Shown here piece by piece: positions 15,722 to 21,522 of a stretch of DNA of 21,522 bases. The notes below the pieces were generated by a model. That model saw only the letters and a list, made by a program, of their open reading frames with translations, was not told the DNA's origin and did not search any database. A program made the translations under genes and the position numbers. Each line of letters starts with the position of its first letter. Position 1 is the first letter of the stretch. This DNA comes from Cloacimonetes bacterium UBA3900 (GTDB taxonomy: Bacteria > Cloacimonadota > Cloacimonadia > Cloacimonadales > Cloacimonadaceae). The DNA is taken from assembly GCA_002391675.1 (NCBI GenBank), contig DGFM01000017.1, positions 748-22,269 of the forward strand, in the 5' to 3' direction.

Positions 15722-15868
15722 TTATTTACTTCCTTTTTGTTCATTCTGCCAAATGCTATTTTCTGTCAATCTATATTGTAACAAGGCCATAGCATATATG
15801 CAAAAACCGCTTTGCAACGTGGTCTCAAATATGAGCTTAGTGCCAAGGGTCTTCATAATTTGATACAT
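15722..15868 (-). CDS. Possible 48-aa protein upstream of coaBC
   Basis: This open frame starts at ATG 15868 with AGGA 8 bases upstream and ends with TAA 10 bases before the coaBC start, so it sits where an operon gene would. The product (MYQIMKTLGTK... ...NEQKGSK) has a short hydrophobic middle (residues about 19-31: SGFCIYAMALLQY) and polar ends. It matches no family I recognise; rpoZ is often beside coaBC in other genomes, but the RpoZ core motif is not visible. It may equally be a chance frame in a leader. No other gene fills 15712-15900. Confidence 0.35.
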   Translation of the reverse strand: MYQIMKTLGTKLIFETTLQSGFCIYAMALLQYRLTENSIWQNEQKGSK

Positions 15869-15900
15869 CGCTAAAGTCCTTTTCCTGCAAACAAAATAGC

Positions 15901-18090
15901 TCAACCCTTCACTTTTAGCACCAAGGCCGCATCCGGATGCAGCACCCAGGCATCATCCTGCTTTGTGCATTTGCCCAAGCTGAAGAGCCGCTTCTGCTGC
16001 CGATCAGGTATGGCAAAGGGAGTGTCTGTGATGTTGATGCAGACTTCGATGGTGCTGCCTGCATCATATCTTTGGAAGGCCAGCAGCTCAGCTTCTGTAT
16101 CCAGCCAGGCGAAGGCGCCCGTTTGCAGTACAGGATGCCGCTTCCTGAGGCTGATCAGCTCTTTCACGAGGGTTCTATGCTCGCTTGCCGGGGCGTCAGC
16201 CTCCCATTTCCAATTGAAGGGCCTTCTATTATCCGGATCAGCTTCACCTTGCATCAGGATTTCATCTCCATAATAGATGTGAGGTGTGCCCAGGAAGCAC
16301 ATTTGAAAAACCAGCACCGCTTTGAGGCGAGCTATCTTGCCTGAAGCCAGGGTAGCAATGCGCCAGGTGTCATGTGAGCCCAAGAGATTCATCATGGCAG
16401 CACTTGCATGGTGAGGATATCTGGCCAAACCTTCTGAGACCTTGGCTTTAAAATCCTGACTGCTGATGTCTTGCAGGATGAAATGTCCCAAAACCAGGTC
16501 CTTGAAATAGGCATAGTTCATCACGGAATCAAAGTAGCGATCATTCACCCAGCCACGGGCGTCATGCCAGATCTCGCCCACCAGCCAGCTATCTTTTTTG
16601 ATTGATCTCACGTGGCTGCGAAATAGCTGCCAAAACCAATAGGGCACTTCATCGGGAACATCCAGCCGAAAGCCATCAATGCCAATATGTTGAAGCCACC
16701 AGGTAGCTGTCTGCAGGAGGTGATCCACCAAGCTTTGATTTACCTTAGCCTTCTGAATGTCTTTTACATAGTTTTCTGCGGGGTGCTCGCGGCTAAGATC
16801 GTAGTTGAGATCGGGCATATCCTTGATGCCCCACCAGCACTGATAGTATTCTTCAGGATCAAAATCCGGAGGCAAGGGGTCCGGGAGGGGCCACTTCTTC
16901 CAGTCATACCAGTTCCACCACTGGGATTCTGCACCTCTTTCCACGCAATCCCTGAAAGCCCAAAACGTCTCACCCGTGTGATTGAAAGCCACATCCAGGA
17001 TGATCTTCATACCCCTTTGATGCGCCTCTTTTACCAGCTGTTGCATGGTTGCCTCATCCCCAAAAGCGGGATCAATACTCATGAAATCAGCAGCATCATA
17101 TTTATGGTTGGACTTTGCTTCCCAGAGAGGGTTGAAGTAGAGGATGGTGACGCCCAAATCCTGGAGATAATCAAGCTTCTTGATGATGCCCGCCAAATCT
17201 CCCCCATAGAAACTCCACCAATCCGGCTGTCCTTCCTCCAAGTATGGGTTTTGCCTGAGGTTGGCCACATTATACCAATCCTCCTCAAAGTGAAAGTACT
17301 CTTGGTTTTTATGCAGCTTTTCCCCCTCTTTGGGGGCAGTACGACAGTTTTCATAATACCATCTGTCAAAGGTGGGATTGAGCGAAGGATCACCGTTGTA
17401 AAAGCGATCCGGGAAGATTTGATAGATAACGCCCTCTGCCACCCAGGCTGGAATCCTGAATATGGGCACAGCTTCTGTAACGATGGAGTGTATAAGCACT
17501 TCGTCCACTGATCCGACAAAGCCCGAGCTGCCCAGAAAGAGCTTCTGCCCCTGCTTGCTGAATCTCAAGGCCAGGCTGATCCGCTCATGGTCACTTTCAA
17601 AGCAGCAGGAATAGACCTCATGATTATCCGTACAGCCCACCTTGCGGCAAGGGTGACATTGCTCATCTATAAGTGCCTCAACCTGGCAATTGATGCCCTG
17701 ATACCACTTTATCCTCAGTTCATACAGCTTGTCATCCTTACGGATAAGCTCCAGATAATATTCGATATTGGCTTCCAGCAAAGAGGGATTGGCATAGATT
17801 TCCTGCCATTCATAGCGGGGTGCCGTCTCGCTTTCCACGATCAACACGGAGTTCAAACCGCCAAAAGGGTCCTGCTCCGTGTGCGGATTGGCCGGATCGG
17901 GCATCCAGACTCCATCCACAATGAATTTATAGCGATGTGTACCGCTTTCCACGGGCAGCGTAATCACATAAATACCACCCATATCTTTGAGCTCCAAGAT
18001 GTCCCAGGAGGTGAAGTCACCCGCAATCCCCACTTCGTGTTTGGAAGCGGTTAAGCCTTGATAACTGAAGCGGATCTGTTTCATCGCCAT
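15901..18090 (-). CDS. GH13 alpha-glucan hydrolase (neopullulanase/cyclomaltodextrinase-like)
   Basis: The 729-aa product has no signal peptide and is probably cytosolic. Residues about 5-85 form a CBM48/AMPK-like glycan-binding domain (AGDFTSWD, HRYKFIVDG). A second N-terminal module (about 105-210) contains six cysteines. The catalytic barrel begins at VIYQIFPDRF (221-230). The four GH13 regions are present: DVAFNH at 366-371, GFRLDV with nucleophile D477, GEIWHD with acid/base E506, and GSHD with D574. A small beta domain ends the protein. It would cleave alpha-1,4 (perhaps 1,6) links of maltodextrins or glycogen. The ATG lies 3 bases after the uvrA stop; ATG 18084 is an equal alternative start. 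Confidence 0.9.
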   Translation of the reverse strand: MAMKQIRFSYQGLTASKHEVGIAGDFTSWDILELKDMGGIYVITLPVESGTHRYKFIVDGVWMPDPANPHTEQDPFGGLNSVLIVESETAPRYEWQEIYANPSLLEANIEYYLELIRKDDKLYELRIKWYQGINCQVEALIDEQCHPCRKVGCTDNHEVYSCCFESDHERISLALRFSKQGQKLFLGSSGFVGSVDEVLIHSIVTEAVPIFRIPAWVAEGVIYQIFPDRFYNGDPSLNPTFDRWYYENCRTAPKEGEKLHKNQEYFHFEEDWYNVANLRQNPYLEEGQPDWWSFYGGDLAGIIKKLDYLQDLGVTILYFNPLWEAKSNHKYDAADFMSIDPAFGDEATMQQLVKEAHQRGMKIILDVAFNHTGETFWAFRDCVERGAESQWWNWYDWKKWPLPDPLPPDFDPEEYYQCWWGIKDMPDLNYDLSREHPAENYVKDIQKAKVNQSLVDHLLQTATWWLQHIGIDGFRLDVPDEVPYWFWQLFRSHVRSIKKDSWLVGEIWHDARGWVNDRYFDSVMNYAYFKDLVLGHFILQDISSQDFKAKVSEGLARYPHHASAAMMNLLGSHDTWRIATLASGKIARLKAVLVFQMCFLGTPHIYYGDEILMQGEADPDNRRPFNWKWEADAPASEHRTLVKELISLRKRHPVLQTGAFAWLDTEAELLAFQRYDAGSTIEVCINITDTPFAIPDRQQKRLFSLGKCTKQDDAWVLHPDAALVLKVKG

Positions 18091-18093
18091 ATC

Positions 18094-21057
18094 TCATTTA
18101 GCAGATTTTGGGCTTTTGCTTGCCCGTTTTGTCGCAGCTTTCTTCTTGGTGGCAGCTGCCTTGGCTTTAGTTTTGCCCGGCATCACGCACTTGGACTTTT
18201 CTTTTGGCGCCTCGGGGAGAGGGTGACCCTGACGCTTGAAATGCATACGCAGGTATTCTCCCGTGTAAGAACCGGGAGTGACGGCCAGGAGCTCAGGAGT
18301 GCCGCAAGCCACCAGTTTCCCGCCCTCTTCCCCACCTTCAGGGCCGAGGTCTATCACCCAATCTGCGCATTTGATCACGTCCAGATTGTGCTCGATCACC
18401 ACCACGGTGTTACCCAAGGCCACCAATTCCTGCAGAACGTTGATCAGCTTGTTGATATCGTCAAAATGCAGTCCGGTAGTGGGTTCATCGAGGAAGTAGA
18501 GGGTATTTCCGGTACTGGTTTTGCTCAGTTCTTTGGAGAGTTTGATGCGCTGGGCCTCACCACCGGAAAGCGTGGTGGAAGGCTGCCCCAGCTTGATGTA
18601 GTCCAAGCCTACTCTTTTCAGCAGTTCCAGCTTCTGGCTGATGGAAGGTATGTTTTCAAAGAAATCATATGCCTCTTGCACATCCATATCCAATACATCT
18701 GCGATGTTTTTGCCTTTATACTTGACAGCTAAGGTCTCTTTATTGAAGCGTTTACCGCCACATACTTCACAAGTTACATGAATATCTGCCATAAAGTGCA
18801 TCTCAATCTGATTCACGCCGGCTCCCTGACAGGCCTCGCAGCGTCCACCCTTCACATTGAAGGAAAAACGTCCCGGCTTATAGCCCTTCATCTTGGAGAG
18901 GGGCAGTTCAGCAAACAGCGTGCGGATGGGATCAAAGACCTTCACATAGGTACTGGGATTGGATCTCGGCGTGCGGCCGATGGGCTGTTGATCGATGGTG
19001 ATCACTTTATCAAAGTGCTCAGTTCCAAGTATCTCTTTAAATTTACCCACTTTATGGTTGCTGCGATGGAAGAGATTGTGCAGATAGGGCGACAAGGTTT
19101 GGTTGACAAGCGAGCTTTTCCCGCTGCCAGAGACTCCTGTCACGCAGACGAATAGCCCCACGGGGATATCCACATCCAGGTTCTTGAGGTTGTTTTGAGA
19201 TGCTCCACGGATGCTGAGCACACGTGCATCAGGCTTTACTCTTCGGCTGGGGATGGCTATCTTTTGCCTGCCGCTCAAATAGGCACCCGTTACCGATTCC
19301 TTGCAGGACTCTATTTCTTTGACGCTGCCCACTTTTACGATCTCGCCACCTAAGACGCCTGCCCGCGGGCCAAAATCCACCACGACATCGGCGCTGCGGA
19401 TGGTATCTTCATCATGTTCCACCACAATAACGGTATTGCCCAAATCTTTGAGCTTAAACAGCATCTCAACCAATTTGCCGTTATCTCTCTGATGCAAGCC
19501 AATGCTGGGTTCATCCAAAATGTACATCACGCCCACCAGCCGCGATCCGATCTGACTGGCCAGGCGTATTCGCTGACTTTCGCCTCCGGAGAGAGTCGGT
19601 GATCGCCGATCCAAGGTGAGATAATGCAGCCCCACACTCTGCAAAAAGCCCAAGCGTGCAACTATCTCTTTGAGTACTTCGCTGGCAATCTCTGCTTGAT
19701 TCCCACGCAGTTTGAGCTCTGAAAAGAACCTCAAGGCCCGGCTTACATCCATGGCAGTCACTTCACCGATATTCAGCTGTCCCACCCTCACGGCCAATGA
19801 TGGGGCCTTCAGCTTGTTACCTCCGCATTCTTCACAGTGTTTATCGCTGATGTATTGCATATAATAGCGGCGCATTGCTTCGGAATTGGTCTCGTGCATA
19901 CGTCTTTCCAGCTGCGGGATCAGCCCCTCAAAACGCGCCATATACTCTCCACGTCCGTGTTTAGTCTGCCATGCCATCTTTATGCGCCTCCCCTTAGAGC
20001 CGTAGAGCAGGATTTGCTGTGTGAGTTCCGGTAAATCCTCCCATACATCGTTCAATGAAAAGCCGTAAGCCTTGGCCAAATTCTGAACCGTATTGAAGGT
20101 CCAGCTATCCTTCTTATCTGCCAAGTGTCCCCAGGGCGCAACCGCTCCATCCATGATACTGCGCTGAGGGTCGGGGATGATGAGCTCAGGATCAAACTCC
20201 AGCTTATAGCCCAAGCCATTGCAGGCAGGACAGGCACCGATGGGGCTGTTGAAGGAAAAGTGTTGCGGCGTAAGCTCTTCAAAGCCTATGTTGCATCTGG
20301 GGCAGGCGTTCAGGGAAGACAATATTTCCACTTCCCCGCTATCCGGATATTGAATCTTGGCCAAGCCTTCGCTTGTCTTGAGCGCCAGCTCCAAGGATTC
20401 GCTCAAACGTGACTCCACGCCCTCTTTAATCACTATCCTATCGACGATTACGTCAATATTGTGCTTGCTTTTCTTGTCCAGCTTGATCTCTTCATCCAGA
20501 TTGCGTACCACCTTATTTACCATCACACGCACAAATCCTTGTTGGCGAAGGGATTCCAGCTCAACCTTATGTTCGCCCTTGCGTTCTTGAACGATGGGAG
20601 CCAGCACCTGCATCTTGGTTCCTTCGGGCAGCTGCATCAGATGCTCCACCATCTGGTCCACGGTTTGAGAGCTGACTTTATCTCCACAGATATGACAATG
20701 CTGCTCCCCAATGCGCGCATAGAGCACTCTCAGGTAGTCGTAAATCTCGGTAACCGTTCCCACCGTGGAGCGGGGATTGTTGCTGGCGGCCTTTTGTTCT
20801 ATGGAAATAGCGGGCGACAAACCTTCGATATAATCCACCTTGGGCTTTTCCAGCTGGCCCAAAAACTGCCGCGCATAGGCAGAAAGGGATTCTATATAGC
20901 GGCGTTGACCCTCTGCATAGAGGGTGTCAAAAGCCAGAGACGATTTTCCCGAGCCGCTCACGCCGGAGAAAACCACCAGCTGATCTCGCGGGATCTCCAA
21001 ATCTATGTTTTTTAAGTTGTGCTCGTTGGCACCTTTGATGATGATCTTATCTTTCAT
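18094..21057 (-). CDS. uvrA: Excinuclease ABC subunit A
   Basis: UvrA is the dimeric damage-sensing ATPase that loads UvrB in nucleotide excision repair. The 987-aa product has two ABC modules: Walker A GVSGSGKS at 32-39 and a second copy in the C-terminal half, signatures LSGGESQRIRLA and LSGGEAQRIKLS, and Walker B ILDEPSIGLH and FLDEPTTGLH. Zinc-binding CxxC pairs occur at CPRC...CPAC, CEAC...CEVC, and CHIC with CEEC. The usual protein would end soon after EYLRMH; here a Lys/Ala/Ser-rich tail occupies about residues 951-987 (13 Lys in 37). GAGG lies 5 bases before the ATG. It is the first gene of the array. Confidence 0.97.
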   Translation of the reverse strand: MKDKIIIKGANEHNLKNIDLEIPRDQLVVFSGVSGSGKSSLAFDTLYAEGQRRYIESLSAYARQFLGQLEKPKVDYIEGLSPAISIEQKAASNNPRSTVGTVTEIYDYLRVLYARIGEQHCHICGDKVSSQTVDQMVEHLMQLPEGTKMQVLAPIVQERKGEHKVELESLRQQGFVRVMVNKVVRNLDEEIKLDKKSKHNIDVIVDRIVIKEGVESRLSESLELALKTSEGLAKIQYPDSGEVEILSSLNACPRCNIGFEELTPQHFSFNSPIGACPACNGLGYKLEFDPELIIPDPQRSIMDGAVAPWGHLADKKDSWTFNTVQNLAKAYGFSLNDVWEDLPELTQQILLYGSKGRRIKMAWQTKHGRGEYMARFEGLIPQLERRMHETNSEAMRRYYMQYISDKHCEECGGNKLKAPSLAVRVGQLNIGEVTAMDVSRALRFFSELKLRGNQAEIASEVLKEIVARLGFLQSVGLHYLTLDRRSPTLSGGESQRIRLASQIGSRLVGVMYILDEPSIGLHQRDNGKLVEMLFKLKDLGNTVIVVEHDEDTIRSADVVVDFGPRAGVLGGEIVKVGSVKEIESCKESVTGAYLSGRQKIAIPSRRVKPDARVLSIRGASQNNLKNLDVDIPVGLFVCVTGVSGSGKSSLVNQTLSPYLHNLFHRSNHKVGKFKEILGTEHFDKVITIDQQPIGRTPRSNPSTYVKVFDPIRTLFAELPLSKMKGYKPGRFSFNVKGGRCEACQGAGVNQIEMHFMADIHVTCEVCGGKRFNKETLAVKYKGKNIADVLDMDVQEAYDFFENIPSISQKLELLKRVGLDYIKLGQPSTTLSGGEAQRIKLSKELSKTSTGNTLYFLDEPTTGLHFDDINKLINVLQELVALGNTVVVIEHNLDVIKCADWVIDLGPEGGEEGGKLVACGTPELLAVTPGSYTGEYLRMHFKRQGHPLPEAPKEKSKCVMPGKTKAKAAATKKKAATKRASKSPKSAK

Positions 21058-21098
21058 TTATTCCTCGTTTAAATACCAGAATCTACAGGCTCCAGGAT

Positions 21099-21104
21099 TG
21101 TCAA
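21099..21104 (-). promoter_or_regulatory. Candidate -35 box (TTGACA) for uvrA
   Basis: A perfect TTGACA consensus sits on the minus strand 42 bases before the uvrA start. Possible -10 sequences downstream (TAGATT at 13 bases, TATTTA at 23 bases) have poor spacing, so only the -35 half is convincing. I see no clear SOS (LexA-type) palindrome between it and the gene. Confidence 0.25.
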
Positions 21105-21126
21105 CATCAATCTGCAAATGCGCTGG

Positions 21127-21225
21127 TTAAGCCATTTTCCGGGGAACGGCATTCAGCTCAGCTATCGGCTGTGAGCCCAAATTTGTACGCTTCAGTTTGC
21201 CAACGTCCGAAGGATTTTCAAACAT
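21127..21225 (-). CDS. Possible 32-aa peptide in the uvrA leader
   Basis: The frame opens with ATG 21225-21223 and stops with TAA at 21129-21127. It encodes a soluble, charged peptide (starts MFENPSDVGKLKR, ends NAVPRKMA). Its ATG shares one base with the stop of another tiny frame upstream (TAATG), the junction seen between queA and birA in this window. It ends 69 bases before uvrA and contains no hydrophobic segment. I recognise no family. It may be a leader peptide or a translated piece of a dispersed repeat; no strong ribosome site is visible (AGG about 10 bases upstream). Confidence 0.2.
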   Translation of the reverse strand: MFENPSDVGKLKRTNLGSQPIAELNAVPRKMA

Positions 21226-21441
21226 TATTTGGCTGCCTGCCCCATTAGTGTATAGTCATGTAATTCGTGGACAAACAATCTCTTATTCATAGTCTCGCTT
21301 TCTGTAAGGATCATGTGTATCCCTAAAATCGGCGTCAGCACAGCTCCCTCTCCCTCTTCGGTAGTTTCCCGGCAAAATATAGACGGAACAGCCGGCGTTT
21401 TTCGTAAATAAAACCTCTCCTTAAGGGTCAGAAATTGTTTT

Positions 21442-21522
21442 CAAAAACCAGACACTTGCCTCAAATATTGACTTTTGGTCTGGCTTGTCCCGCCTTCGGA
21501 TTTCCTTGGCTCTCGTTTGCGT
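21442..21522 (-). repeat. Right copy of diverged intergenic inverted repeat
   Basis: Read on the minus strand from 21522, this sequence matches 38-117 on the plus strand: 43 of 55 ungapped, 11 of 17, then 8 of 8 after a single extra base at 21450. The strongest block is the outermost 20 bases, with 19 identities. The element runs to the window edge and may continue outside. Within it, GGATTTCC in the left copy corresponds to GGAAATCC here, exact reverse complements, as if a hairpin segment had flipped or co-varied. Confidence 0.7.

Larger units (their letters stand above)
21058..21522. other. 465-base gene-poor leader upstream of uvrA
   Basis: No gene of normal size fits here on either strand. 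On the minus strand a TTGACA box lies at 21104-21099, 42 bases before the uvrA ATG; no matching -10 hexamer stands out at 16-18 bases, so the promoter is tentative. Two tiny minus-strand ORFs overlap at 21225, and a diverged repeat copy fills the right end from 21442. The stretch TGTAATTCGTGGACAAAC at 21259-21276 and the text after it resemble degenerate dispersed intergenic repeats I associate with FCB genomes; this is recollection, not a search. Confidence 0.5.

Noticed and set aside
15722..15868. rpoZ (RNA polymerase omega) beside coaBC
   Set aside because: Position and size are suggestive, but the conserved omega core motif cannot be seen.
16687..17511. 274-codon plus-strand open frame opposite the GH13 gene
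   Set aside because: Antisense to the catalytic core of the GH13 enzyme; long shadow frames are common throughout this window.
1..21522. Composite transposon or genomic island bounded by the inverted repeats
   Set aside because: There is no transposase or integrase, the interior is essential housekeeping genes, and the repeats are only about 77% identical.

Overview
The window is a dense bacterial chromosomal segment in which every gene I can support lies on the minus strand. Read right to left, the order is uvrA, a GH13 amylase-type enzyme, a possible 48-aa protein, coaBC, an SDR reductase, a DUF3108 protein, queA, birA, dnaN, recF, an UMF1-type MFS transporter, a PotD-like lipoprotein, aspS, purN, mtaB and a large secreted metalloprotease with an outer-membrane barrel. 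I see no rRNA, tRNA, CRISPR array, transposase or phage gene. The lipobox protein, the Sec signal peptides and the barrel-type C-terminus ending in Trp point to a Gram-negative (two-membrane) bacterium. The PurN loop resembles Bacteroidetes-type PurN, and the protease-propeller-barrel architecture is one I associate with the FCB superphylum. Cloacimonadota is my best guess, but it rests on recollection and not on a computed placement.

Layout. Positions 21058-21522 form a gene-poor leader with the uvrA ribosome-binding site, a TTGACA box, two overlapping tiny ORFs and one copy of an intergenic repeat. Positions 11993-21057 run uvrA to queA almost without gaps; the only spacer, about 190 bases before coaBC, may hold a small gene. 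Positions 11127-11285 are the dnaN leader, AT-rich with phased A-tracts and a TATAAT box, and likely a second transcription start. Positions 185-11126 run from dnaN to the outer-membrane protein, with most neighbours overlapping by 1, 4 or 34 bases or separated by only a few bases. Positions 1-184 carry several short inverted repeats and a second, oppositely oriented copy of the repeat found at the right end.

Functionally these are mostly housekeeping genes: DNA repair and replication (uvrA, dnaN, recF), translation and tRNA modification (aspS, queA, mtaB), cofactor and nucleotide synthesis (coaBC, birA, purN), glucan breakdown (GH13), transport (UMF1 MFS, PotD) and the envelope (DUF3108, outer-membrane protease). 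The tight start/stop overlaps imply translational coupling, but the functions do not form one pathway. I found no convincing new defence or mobile system. The best leads are the diverged inverted repeat pair at the window ends, the protease-propeller-barrel fusion, the tiny ORFs in the leaders, and the histone-like tail on UvrA.
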